Assembly (NCBI RefSeq): GCF_041261225.1
Contig: NZ_JBGCCN010000004.1
Span: 124,001 to 188,000, forward strand
DNA length: 64,000 nucleotides
Direction: 5' to 3'
DNA from: Streptomyces sp. V4I8
Lineage (GTDB): Bacteria; Actinomycetota; Actinomycetes; Streptomycetales; Streptomycetaceae
The position numbers and the translations under genes were made by a program. The notes under the pieces were generated by a model. That model was given only the letters and a program-made list of their open reading frames with translations. It was not told the DNA's origin and ran no database searches. Positions 35,925 through 44,712 of this stretch are shown in pieces; positions within the stretch are counted from its first letter, which is position 1, and each line of letters begins with the position of its first letter.

Positions 35925-36737
35925 TCAGCCGGAGGAGTCCCGCTGGAGATCCGCCAGGGCACGCGCGTCGTGGTGTCGCTGGACGCTGAAATGATCGCCC
36001 GGTGTCCGCTGGGCAAGATCCTGAGCAAGGCTGTGAGCAAAGTCGCCAGGGCCAGTGAGCGGGGCGACGGCTTCGGTGTAGTCCAGTAACTGCTGCAGAG
36101 CATGCAGTTCGCTTCTTAGGATGGGCATGAAGAGCACACGGTCGTCTCCAGAAAGAAGCTCCTTGATCACGCGTTCGCGAAAGGCATTGCCCTGCGCCTC
36201 ACGCAACCTGTGTTCATAGTTGATGTGGGCGATCGGGCTGTGTTGCGATCCTGGGGCGTACCGCTTGAGGTGTGCAGCCAACTGAACCAGCTGATCGCAT
36301 GACGTCCGGTAGGAGGGGCGGGCCTCACTGCCGGCTGTGTCCGGGGCAATTCGAACATCTGCGACGAAGGCAGCCACTCGGTCGGCGGTGGGCAGCAAAC
36401 CCGCGTGGAACCAGCGAGTCGAGACAACGCAGGCATTACTGCTGCTTGCCTCGTGGATGGTGCGGTAGCACCAACCCGATGTCCCGACCCAATGAAGGAA
36501 GGACTCCGCGCTCCCCGTGACACTTTGCTGAAATGTCCTGTTGAAGTGGATGCTTCCTTCCACGTCATCCCTGCCAACCTCGGCACCATCGAATGCCGAG
36601 TACGCATAGATGGAGCTGACTTGTAGTCCGTCTTCAAGGAGACGTTCCGCGACGGCTGCCATGTAGTGCCCCACACCGGATTCCAGCTCGCAGTTTAGGT
36701 CCTTCCAAGTGGGACTATGCGCGGCCATCTCCTTCAT
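35925..36737 (-). CDS. DUF6292-like protein of unknown function
   Basis: AGGAGG lies 7 nt before ATG 36737 (the frame extends to 36764). The 270-aa protein begins LESGVGHYMAAVAERLLEDG and contains HWVGTSGWCYRTIHEASSSN, then LLPTADRVAAFVADVRIAPD. These are short motifs in the order of actinobacterial DUF6292 proteins, which are common on plasmids and integrative elements and are of unknown function. The second half is helical (QLVQLAAHLKRYAP; EHRLREAQGNAFRERVIKEL). It is transcribed toward the ATPase gene, which converges on it. Confidence 0.6.
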   Translation of the reverse strand: MKEMAAHSPTWKDLNCELESGVGHYMAAVAERLLEDGLQVSSIYAYSAFDGAEVGRDDVEGSIHFNRTFQQSVTGSAESFLHWVGTSGWCYRTIHEASSSNACVVSTRWFHAGLLPTADRVAAFVADVRIAPDTAGSEARPSYRTSCDQLVQLAAHLKRYAPGSQHSPIAHINYEHRLREAQGNAFRERVIKELLSGDDRVLFMPILRSELHALQQLLDYTEAVAPLTGPGDFAHSLAQDLAQRTPGDHFSVQRHHDARALADLQRDSSG

Positions 36738-36760
36738 GTAACCCCTCCTAGGTAGTGTGC

Positions 36761-37163
36761 TCAATCGATGATCTTGGGTGCTCTTGCTAACGGAGTATCA
36801 GGATCCCGGGAAGAAACCTGACGCTGAGGGGAAGGAGGCAGCCGTACCCCATGATGGATGGAGCCGAAAGAGGGACTGATCGCGCTTGCGTCGGCAAGCG
36901 TCTCATCGGTAACCGCGCAGGGCCAGAGTTGGTGAACATGGCTCGGCGAAGGGGCCTTGGCCCACTGCATACGTCGGCTGTGGCGTCTGGGGGCGATCGT
37001 CCAGAACCTGTATTGCGCTCGGAGTGGAGCAGCAATCAACTTCTTGACCCGGGTGGTCTGTGCGGGAGCGTTGACGTCCCCGGCCTGCGATCTGGATGTG
37101 CGACGGTACTGGGCTCGTAAGGCATGAAGTGCCGCAGCGCCGGTCACCGATGTTGGATCCATC
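36761..37163 (-). other. Open frame of doubtful coding status
   Basis: A frame from ATG 37163 to TGA 36761 (133 aa, or 228 aa from 37447) ends 24 bp before the DUF6292-like start and runs in the same direction. It has no recognisable domain, and its codon third positions are mixed. Frames in other phases are equally long. I leave it as an uncertain gene. Confidence 0.25.
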
Positions 37164-37871
37164 GGAGCGCAAGTCTTCCCCCTCGAACGATTATCTGTGC
37201 AACCCCTCGGCTGGTCGGGCGGGCAGGCGTCGTGGATTGATGCAGGCACCGGCCAGCTTGCTCGCTCCCTCGTGATGCGCATGGATCCAGCGCAACCCAG
37301 GACTGCACGACAGGTCGGCTTCGAATCCATCATGCAGCGTCGCATGCACTCGTAGCGAATTGAACAACGCTTAGACGACACGGCAGTTACGGGACAACCG
37401 CTCGATATTTCTTGAGTTCTCCTGAAGATCATGAGTATCCCAGTCATTGACTTATCGTCAAACAGGAGTTGTTACTGCAGGCAGGTAGATCCGGCAGTCG
37501 GAGGTCGTTCCGCGCGACTGGTGAGGCTGGTCGCCAAAGAAGCAGGAACTGAGAGTTCCGCTTTGCTTCAGCGTCTTGATCCTTTGATGCGTTCTGTATT
37601 CGTGCAGCGCACTCTCCGACACGCAGGTTGGTGTACACGTCGGCGCCTTCGGGCATCGAGCGAGAGCACAGGACATCTCGATGGCAGCGGACCAACCAGT
37701 GGGGGAGGGAACTGGATCGACGTGCGTAAGTCCGGCTTACTGGCCGAGCTGGCAGAAGTCGGGAAGCCGCTGAGGCATTCCCCCACTCGCACTCGCCCTC
37801 CTTCGCCTCCCCTGGAACAACAACTTCAGTGTCAGGTCCGAGGGTTGGGGGCTCTATCGGGCATCCCCTCG
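37164..37871. other. Gene-poor stretch
   Basis: No gene is supported in these 700 bp. Overlapping short frames on both strands carry no signatures. Confidence 0.4.
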
Positions 37872-38378
37872 CTAGAAGCGACCGCCGGTGACCTGGCCCG
37901 GATTGCCACAGCCCGCGGTGGTCTCGATAGTGCACCAGACCCAACTCGCGGCATCCACACCCCAGGCATCTGCGATCATGTCGACCAGTAGCAAGCCGCG
38001 GCCATGTTCGGCGAGCAAGCTGGGAGATCGGGCCAGCAGCCTATGTGTCGGGCCGCCTCGCACTTCGATCCGCACCTCACTGGATGTGCGTGAAATCCGC
38101 ACGTCAACCTGGTGACCGGTTCCGTGCTGGATCGCGTTGGTGACCAGTTCGCTCAGCAGCAGCAGCGCGGTATCGACGTACTGTTCAAGACCCCAGCGTT
38201 GCAGTTCCGCGCTACCGATCTGTCGGCACTCGCCGACCCGCATACGGTCTCTGTCAGCGGGACCACCGGTTTGCTCAGTGTGCGTGCGTTCAAAGCTGAG
38301 TGCGACGCCGGCATACAAGTCCCGGCCCGGAGCGGGAAGCAGAACCTTCCTGATCTCTTTAGACGCAACGGAAGACAA
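37872..38378 (-). CDS. RsbW-like ATP-binding (HATPase) protein
   Basis: TTG 38378 is taken as start because GAGGAGG lies about 9 nt upstream; the frame is longer but untypical. The 168-aa protein fits small Streptomyces anti-sigma-like kinases: the N box is ALLLLSELVTNAIQHG, the G1-like region is degenerate, and the G2 region is LLAEHGRGLLLVDMIADAWG, followed by WCTIE. The usual D-x-G-x-G is replaced by RGGPTHRLL, so ATP binding may be weak. Such proteins are abundant in Streptomyces and may act on anti-sigma-factor antagonists. No partner gene is adjacent. Confidence 0.75.
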   Translation of the reverse strand: MSSVASKEIRKVLLPAPGRDLYAGVALSFERTHTEQTGGPADRDRMRVGECRQIGSAELQRWGLEQYVDTALLLLSELVTNAIQHGTGHQVDVRISRTSSEVRIEVRGGPTHRLLARSPSLLAEHGRGLLLVDMIADAWGVDAASWVWCTIETTAGCGNPGQVTGGRF

Positions 38379-40375
38379 TGCCTGTCGCCTCCTCGCCGGG
38401 CATACGGAGCTGGCTTCTGCCCCTCCATAGAGCCGTTGGTCGTGCGAGGGCCCAGTAAAGGCTCTGCACGGAGCATGGTGTGGGTAGCCAACCACCGGAC
38501 AGAATTGAGGAAGGCACCGAGACCCGTTTGGTGGGCCATGCGGTTGCTGGCATAATCCGTGCTCGGCACCAGCTCGGAGAGAGAATGAACCACGGGTTGG
38601 ACACCTGGTCAGGACTGTTGCCAGAATCAGGCCGTTCCGCCAGAGCGTCATAGCATGACGCGCGGCACAACATGTCGTGCCAAGGCTGCGCCCTCGTGGC
38701 TTGTTCCCCTGTACGCCAGCTTGATGGTCCGGTCTCCAGCAGCCACTCGGCGGTCTGATCACCCGGTGCTCGCTGCTCAGTAACCGTCACCAAGACCCCC
38801 AGGACGGGGACACAGGGCTTGGTACACGTTTCTCAACGTGTCCTTTTTGGACTGAGCCGGAGTCAGTCGAGGCCTGCTCGCGGTGACATGAGTGGTTGAT
38901 GCCGCAGGGCCGAGTCTCGGCAAGCAGCGATCGTGCTGCTTGAGCCAACCGGCCATGTTCCGTACCCGGTCGGCAGCTCTTGAACGGGGGTTCGCTACCG
39001 CCCAATGTTGGAGTGCTGACCTCTCGTAGTGCGACTCGCCCCGCCTGGCTCGGAGAGGAAGCAGTCCGTGTACTGCTGCTCCAAAGCCCTGTACCGCAAC
39101 GACGGACGCTGCGGACGAACATAACTGGCCACGCTGCGACTGCAGATGAATGCCCGACATCTAGAGCTCCCAGGGACAGCAGCGAAGAGACTACTCAACA
39201 TAAGCAGCTTCTACAGGGGAATGTATCGCTCTTCAACAGAAAAGCTCGGCATGTCCGGCGAAATCCACAAACACGTCGAACTAACGTTCCATCATGAGAC
39301 AGGAAGGCCAAAAATGGACGGACCGTACTGACGCAAGCTGTTTTGCTCAGTAGCTGGTTGAGGCAGCAGTGGTGAAGCGCCTTCGCATCGGTCGGATTGC
39401 TGTTGATCGACAGGCGATAAGGATCTTGTTCCGGGGCCTGGGAAGACTCGTACTGCATGAGCGACTGTCTGTTCAAGACGCTGATCAGCGGGACATTGCT
39501 GAGTATGACCAGGCGTCCTTCCGCGCCCGGAAAGCGGTGTGGCCGACAGGAGGGGGCGTGTAGGGCAGTCCGGTAAGGGCCAACAACGAGAGCGTGGTGC
39601 CCAGGCCATCGACACCCGTGGCCCAGCTCCACGTCGGGCCGGCAGGTCAGCAGAGCCTGCTGGTCTGCGCTCTCACATGAGGCATCACGGCAGACCGAGA
39701 CAGGCGTGTGCCTGCGAGTGCGATGCGCCATCTCGCACCCTCCCAGCGACAGTTCCGGCGCAGGAATGGATCACAGGGCGTTTGAGGCCCCAGACCCAGC
39801 CTTCGATGGATGCGCCTCCCCATGAGCTGTTGGTCGACGAAGATTTTTCTCCAGATGACTTGGGGCGGCACGCCTCGGCCTTCGTAGTGGGCGAAGCAGG
39901 TGCGCCAGGGACCGGTGCCCAGCACTGGACCTCGGAGCAGGCCGGGCATCCGCCTGGGGTTCTCGGCGGAGGAATTCAAGCACCGTCGTGTGGCAAGTAG
40001 GAGGGTCGCCCGCCAACTTGGGCCCATTCGAAAACGCCAGCTGACGTCGGCGTGGGACGGACGGTCGAAGCCGGGCTTTTCCCGGACGGCGGGGCTCGGG
40101 TTCCTGAAGGGAAGTAGCGCGAGCGACGGTTTCGGACGAACGACTTCCTCTTGTGAAGGCGGTCCGAACGCACCCCGAACATCGGTCTCCGTCATTACTG
40201 TCTGCGGGTGATCTTCCTCACCCATGCGAGGGGGCGAGGTACGGCAGCGGCTCTGCGGTGTTTTGAAGGCGCGGCGAGCGTAGTGGCGGCAGCGACCAAG
40301 GGCCAGCGATCTGGAAGTTGCTTGGTAGCTGCGGCACAGACGCGAAATATGCAGGTCACAAGGGTCTCCGCCATG
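38379..40375. other. 2 kb gene-poor, probably decayed DNA
   Basis: No intact gene is convincing. Frames of 100-300 codons exist on both strands (for example 39647-40573 minus and 39195-39731 minus), but they overlap in different phases, lack family motifs and have no good ribosome sites. This looks like decayed mobile or accessory DNA between the ATP-binding protein and the replication operon. Confidence 0.5.
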
Positions 40376-40763
40376 TCGCAGCGACTGAAACAACAGCGGT
40401 TCCGCATATGAGGGTTTCTGTCTGTGCCTGTGCGCGTTATATATGGCGATCCTTAGTCGCTTTGGTCGCTGCACAGGTTGGAAAGCATCTGTGACCTGGG
40501 CCTTCAAGCCCGTGTGGGAGGTAACTGCCGTGGAGAGACTGGTCTCTGCGTCCGCTTCGAGTCGCTGAAACACAGATTGCCGGTCGTATTATCGGCCCGA
40601 CTGGGCCGTTGTGGTCTCGATTCCCGCGACTCCGCCACGCCTTCGCTAATCTGCATCCGTTGTTGAGTCGCTTCGGTCGCTGATAGAGGGACTACATGCC
40701 AGCTGAGCTGCCTTTTTCTCCCAGCGACTCACGGAACCAACCGCCGTGTGTTTCAGTCGCTGC
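40376..40763. repeat. Clustered GTCGCT motifs before the PrimPol gene (possible iterons or operator)
   Basis: The hexamer GTCGCT or its complement AGCGAC occurs about eight times in 390 bp. It forms two near-identical 16-mers 211 bp apart: GTCGCTTTGGTCGCTG (40456-40471) and GTCGCTTCGGTCGCTG (40667-40682). TCGCTGAAACA at 40562 and CGACTGAAACA at 40380 are further partial copies. The cluster ends in the start of the primase gene. Repeats directly ahead of a replication operon suggest an origin with iterons or a binding site for a regulator. Confidence 0.6.
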
Positions 40764-41811
40764 TCCCGATCCATTGCAGATCGCCAGATGGTGCGCACGA
40801 CAAGGCTGGCCTGTCCATCCCCTTGCGCCTGGCCGGAAGACCCCGGCTGCCAACTGCTCCGCCTGTAGACAGCCATCGCACACAGCGGTGGGATGCACCT
40901 GCCGGTTAGCCGGCCGCTGGTGTCACGGCTTCCACGCTGCCACCCTCGACCTACAGCGCATTGAGGACTGGTGGGGCAGAAAGCCCGGATTCGGCGTGGG
41001 GGTGGCCTGTGGCCCTGCCCGGCTGGTGGTCATTGACGTTGACGCCCATGCCACTCGGCCTCCAGAGCGCGACCGCCTGCTACCGGGAATCCCGGTCGGA
41101 GACCAGGTGGACCTCACCGGCTTGCAGAATGGATTCCACACGCTGGCCGTCCTTGCGGCACTGCGCAACCAGCCGAGTCCCGCCGAAGATGCCGGCACCC
41201 TGCGTGTGCGCACCCCCTCCGGGGGGCTGCATATCTGGTACAAGAAAAGCGACTTGCGCCGCTGGCAGTGTTCCACGGGCTCCAGTGCGGGGCGCGCATT
41301 CGCCTGGCAGGTTGACGTGCGCGCGCACGGCGGTTACATCATCGCCCCGGGAGTAAGAACCCGTGCCGGTGTCTATACCCCCTTGGAGGGCGCAGCTGAG
41401 CCAGGTCTCCTGCCGTCATGGCTTGCCCAGGAACTCGAACGTACCGGTCACCTGAGTGCCCCGCCCACGCCCGCACATCGTCCCGTTCCTCCGCGTGCGT
41501 ACCAGGCCATCTCGGCCGCGACTGGTAAGGACGGCCGTCTGCAGAAGACCCTCGGTTCCCTGCTCGCCGATGTTGCTGCCTGCGGTCAGGTCGCTGAAGG
41601 CGCGGGCTTCTCGAGCCGTCTCAACCGCGCCGCCTACACGATCGGCGGGATCGTAGCGAGTGGACTCATGTCGTGGAACATTGCGGAGCGTGTCTTACAT
41701 GATGTGGCGGAAGCTGCCCGGCCTGGTCAAAAGCGTCGTGCCGAACAGATCATCCGAAGTGGCCTGACTGCCGGGGCGCAGCGCCCCCTGTACCTTGGGA
41801 GACGCCCGTGA
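40696..41811 (+). CDS. Bifunctional DNA primase/polymerase (PrimPol, AEP superfamily)
   Basis: AGAGGGAC precedes ATG 40696. The 371-aa protein has the archaeo-eukaryotic primase core: ALxxxGWPVHPL-type start (ARQGWPVHPLAPGRKTP), catalytic VIDVDAH (Asp114, Asp116), RTPSGGLHIWY (the s-x-H motif) and QVDVRAHGGYIIAPG. A Cys cluster between residues 54 and 69 (CSACRQP...CTC) is a possible zinc knuckle inside the N-terminal part. The C-terminal third is helical and probably contacts the helicase. It starts DNA synthesis for an integrative element or plasmid. The stop overlaps the helicase start (GTGA). Confidence 0.93.
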   Translation: MPAELPFSPSDSRNQPPCVSVAAPDPLQIARWCARQGWPVHPLAPGRKTPAANCSACRQPSHTAVGCTCRLAGRWCHGFHAATLDLQRIEDWWGRKPGFGVGVACGPARLVVIDVDAHATRPPERDRLLPGIPVGDQVDLTGLQNGFHTLAVLAALRNQPSPAEDAGTLRVRTPSGGLHIWYKKSDLRRWQCSTGSSAGRAFAWQVDVRAHGGYIIAPGVRTRAGVYTPLEGAAEPGLLPSWLAQELERTGHLSAPPTPAHRPVPPRAYQAISAATGKDGRLQKTLGSLLADVAACGQVAEGAGFSSRLNRAAYTIGGIVASGLMSWNIAERVLHDVAEAARPGQKRRAEQIIRSGLTAGAQRPLYLGRRP

Positions 41812-43316
41812 CAGCCCCCGGCAATGAGAACGTCCTGTTCGGCTTCAACCCACAGGCAGTCGCCGCCCAAATCCTTGCCCAGACTCCTATGTCCCCGCCC
41901 GCCAGCGGGCACAAACTCGTGGCTGGCCAGGCAAGCGCGAACGGGTTGCTACCGGACACGCTCACTGACCGCGGCATGGCCAAGCTCTTCGTCAGGCTGT
42001 ACGCCAGTGACTACCAGCACGTGCCCGGCCTCGGCTGGTACCGGTGGGATGGCATTCGCTGGCAGATCGACGAAGACGACACCGTGCTGTGGGCGGCAGG
42101 CGACCTTGCCGAGAACATCGCCCTCACAGATCCCCGCGGCGTGTACAACCCACAGGCCCTGCAGCAGCACCGCCGGCGTGCATTGTCCACGTCTGGCATC
42201 AATGCCATGCTCACGCAGGCCAAATCCGCACCTGGCATGGTGCTGAACGCCGCACTCCTGGATGCCGACCCCTACGCCCTATGCACCCCCGAGGGGATTG
42301 TCGATCTGCGTACCGGTCTGGTGAAGACCCCTGATCCGACGAAGGATTTCCACTCGCGTTCCACGACAGTTGGGCCGCAAGAGGTTCCTACCCCGCGTTG
42401 GCAGCGATTCTTGGCCGATACGTTCGGCGACGACGCCGATGGGGGGGAAATGATCCGGTTCTTGCAGCTGCTGCTCGGCTATTCTGTCACTGGTGACGTC
42501 GGCGGTCAGGTCATGCCCTTCCTTTTCGGAGCCGGCAAGAACGGAAAATCTGTCCTGCTGGACGTACTCATGAAGCTCCTCGGTGATTACGCTGACGCCG
42601 CTCCGCCAGGCTTCCTCATGGCTCGCTCCTATGAGGGCCACCCGACCGATCTGGCAGAACTGCACGGTCGACGCGTCATCGTGTGTTCCGAGGTCAAACC
42701 GGGTGACAAGTTCGATGAAGCTCGCGTCAAGCTTCTTACTGGCGGGGACCGTATCAAGGCCCGTCGCATGCGACAGGATTTCTTCAGTTTTGAACCCACA
42801 CACAAACTCTGGCTGCTGGGTAATCATCAGCCAGAGGTCGGAACCGGAGGCTTTGCTTTCTGGCGACGCATGCGGCTCATCCCCTTCGAACGGGTTGTCT
42901 CCGACGACCGCAAGATCGACAATCTGGCCGACATCCTTGTCACCGAGGAGGGCCCAGGCATTCTTAAGTGGCTTATCGACGGTGCCCGCCGCTACCTGGG
43001 TGGTGATCGAGACCTCACCGGACCCGAACGTGTTCGCATCGCAACCACGGCATACGCCGAGACCGAAGACCATACGGGCCGCTTCTTCGACGAATGCTGT
43101 ACTCAGGGTCCTGAGTACAGGGTCGAACAAGCTAGCCTCTATGCGGCCTATAGGACGTGGTGCGAAAATGAGGGAGCCACGGCCATCTCCTCCAGGGCCT
43201 TCGCTCAACGGGCGCGTGAACTGGCTGGGCTCGCTTCGCCCAAGGAGATGATCCATTCCAACTCGCGCAAATATTACCCGGGCGTTGGACTGCTCGCCGC
43301 TGAGGAGAAGGTATGA
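41808..43316 (+). CDS. Phage/plasmid primase-helicase (P4/D5 type, SF3 helicase)
   Basis: The 502-aa protein has a D5_N-like region (VRLYASDYQHVPGLGWYRWDG; NAALLDADPYALCTPEGIVD) and an SF3 helicase domain. Walker A is LFGAGKNGKSVLLD (241-248). Walker B is in LHGRRVIVCSEVKPGDKF, with sensor KLWLLGNHQPEV and Arg finger region WRRMRLIPFERVV. The C-terminal winged-helix region is YRTWCENEGATAISSRAFAQRAREL. SF3 helicases of this type unwind replication origins of phages, P4-like satellites and actinomycete integrative elements. It is coupled to the PrimPol upstream and to the next small gene. Confidence 0.93.
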   Translation: MTAPGNENVLFGFNPQAVAAQILAQTPMSPPASGHKLVAGQASANGLLPDTLTDRGMAKLFVRLYASDYQHVPGLGWYRWDGIRWQIDEDDTVLWAAGDLAENIALTDPRGVYNPQALQQHRRRALSTSGINAMLTQAKSAPGMVLNAALLDADPYALCTPEGIVDLRTGLVKTPDPTKDFHSRSTTVGPQEVPTPRWQRFLADTFGDDADGGEMIRFLQLLLGYSVTGDVGGQVMPFLFGAGKNGKSVLLDVLMKLLGDYADAAPPGFLMARSYEGHPTDLAELHGRRVIVCSEVKPGDKFDEARVKLLTGGDRIKARRMRQDFFSFEPTHKLWLLGNHQPEVGTGGFAFWRRMRLIPFERVVSDDRKIDNLADILVTEEGPGILKWLIDGARRYLGGDRDLTGPERVRIATTAYAETEDHTGRFFDECCTQGPEYRVEQASLYAAYRTWCENEGATAISSRAFAQRARELAGLASPKEMIHSNSRKYYPGVGLLAAEEKV

Positions 43317-43714
43317 GTTCCCTTATCACCCAAGACGAAATCAGTGACGAGACGGCCCTCGTGTGGCTTGAGGACGTCAGTCACCTCGACTATGTACGCC
43401 AAAGCCTCGACCGGCTTCCCACCCGTCAGGGGCGGCCCGCCTACCACCGAGCCGGCCGGATGGTGGGATACGCCCAGCTCGATCCGAGAGCGAAACCATC
43501 CCGATCCTCCGGAACATTTCGCCGCCGAGTCTTCTGGTTGCTGCCTCACGACCGGGACAGTGTTCCGCACGGCCTCTATGCCATCGGGGCCCCTGCCGAA
43601 GCCATTGACCCTCGAACGCTTGCGCCTGGAAACAAGGGCCGTAAGACGGAGCGGTCTGAAGGTGGGCCTCCGTCGTCAGCGATGCGAGAACTGGGAATAA
43701 CGCTGCCCCTCTAG
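43313..43714 (+). CDS. Small protein of the replication operon
   Basis: The ATG at 43313 overlaps the helicase stop (ATGA), so it is translated by coupling. The 133-aa product contains LDRLPTRQGRPAYHRAGRMV and TFRRRVFWLLPHDRDSVPHG; it is basic in its C-terminal half and has no membrane helix. I do not recognise a family. Position suggests a role in element replication or its control. Confidence 0.7.
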   Translation: MSSLITQDEISDETALVWLEDVSHLDYVRQSLDRLPTRQGRPAYHRAGRMVGYAQLDPRAKPSRSSGTFRRRVFWLLPHDRDSVPHGLYAIGAPAEAIDPRTLAPGNKGRKTERSEGGPPSSAMRELGITLPL

Positions 43715-43938
43715 GGCTGTGGGGCGTCATCGACGCCTGGCGCTCCAGACCGAGTCGGGAGATGCAGGATCCCCTCTGTGCAGGGCGCGGGGACATCGCA
43801 TTCCCCGATGGATCGGTCCGTTCCAGTCCTCATGAAACTGGCGGCCCAAAACAAGGGACGCACCCCGTTCCACTGTCCTGGCCGCTGGTTCTTGCAACAA
43901 GCTCACACCAGCCGCGGCGTCAACCGCAGATAGAGGTT

Positions 43939-44316
43939 TCAGGTACATACCAAGGACGACGCAGCTTCCGGGATCTCAAGCATCTCCACCGTAGTCGGAC
44001 CGGCTGTGTAGTAGGCCCTCACGACGCCAGCCCGCGAGAGCTTCTCGACACAACGTGGGCAGGGACGCGCCAACATTGGAACATGGGCCGCGTTAACACG
44101 TGCCACGAATACCGTGCTGACCGGCGCTCCCCTGGCGCGGCGGAGCGCTGCGTGCTCTGCGTGGAAGGTACTGTTTCGGTGATCAATGGATGGTGAATTC
44201 CGATATCTATTGGGACTCGCTACGACGACACGGCTGCCGGCCACGAGGACGGCACCCATCCTGTGGCGACATTGTGATCGAACAGCTTGCTGAATAGCTA
44301 GGTGGATCAAATTCAT
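43939..44316 (-). CDS. Cytidine/deoxycytidylate-deaminase-like protein
   Basis: The 125-aa protein begins MNLIHLAIQQAVRSQCRHRM and GAVLVAGSRVVVASPNRYRN, and has the zinc site FHAEHAALRRAR (H52-A-E54) and RPCPRCVEKL (C86, C89). These are the H-A-E and P-C-x-x-C signatures of the cytidine deaminase superfamily, with Glu54 as the proton shuttle. It is shorter than canonical dCMP deaminases. The first Met has AAGGA only a few bases upstream. The substrate could be a free nucleotide, nucleic acid or a metabolite. It converges with the replication operon. Confidence 0.8.
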   Translation of the reverse strand: MNLIHLAIQQAVRSQCRHRMGAVLVAGSRVVVASPNRYRNSPSIDHRNSTFHAEHAALRRARGAPVSTVFVARVNAAHVPMLARPCPRCVEKLSRAGVVRAYYTAGPTTVEMLEIPEAASSLVCT

Positions 44317-44444
44317 CGTTCCTTGTGACTTGACGAGGCACCCCGACCTGTGCCGGCAGGAACCTCGCCAAGCTGCAGTGAGAGAATCCGTCAGACGGAA
44401 GACGAGGCGTGATCCCGGGCTTGAGGCGTTGTGCGAAGCGCCTA

Positions 44445-44712
44445 GGGCTTGTTGTGAAAGTGCTGGTCACAGCCACTCGTTGATGGCTGCGACCAGCACC
44501 GTCGCTTCGGGCACGTCCCGCCAGGGAGCACCGGTCCGGGTCCGCCACCGTATGCCGTCTATCAGCTGCCGCCGCGTCCACACCTGCGGCCGACCCGGCT
44601 TGATGCCCGTCGGCAGCAGAGGCTCCAGCCGGGCCCATTGGCCGTTCGTCAGATCCCCACGTCCCACAAGACGTGATCACCGACGAACAAGATTCACTTT
44701 CGCAACAGACCC
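44445..44712 (-). mobile_element. 268-bp IS5-derived remnant flanked by TA
   Basis: Inverted ends GGGCTTGTTGTGAAAGTG (left) and, read inward from the right, GGGTCTGTTGCGAAAGTG lie at 44445 and 44712, with TA on both sides (44443-44444 and 44713-44714). Between them is only the start of a transposase gene fused to its likely last codons, so the element is an internally deleted, non-autonomous copy. Confidence 0.8.
44467..44667 (-). pseudogene. IS5-family transposase remnant (DUF4096 start, internal deletion)
   Basis: The 66-aa frame begins MGRGDLTNGQWARLEPLLP and WTRRQLIDGIRWRTRTGAPW RDVPE, the well-known N-terminus of Streptomyces IS5-group transposases. It then jumps to ATVLVAAINEWL and stops, without any DDE residues. 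The middle of the gene has been deleted in frame. Confidence 0.85.

Noticed and set aside
36761..37447. A 228-codon minus-strand frame upstream of the DUF6292-like gene.
   Set aside because: No recognisable motif and mixed codon use; kept only as a doubtful open frame.
39647..40573. A 308-codon minus-strand frame that might be a gene.
   Set aside because: No domain, no ribosome site, and long frames in the other phases of the same strand; more likely decayed DNA.
40456..40682. Possible CRISPR array from the repeated GTCGCTTnGGTCGCTG.
   Set aside because: Only two copies 211 bp apart with unequal partial repeats between them, no regular spacers and no cas genes.
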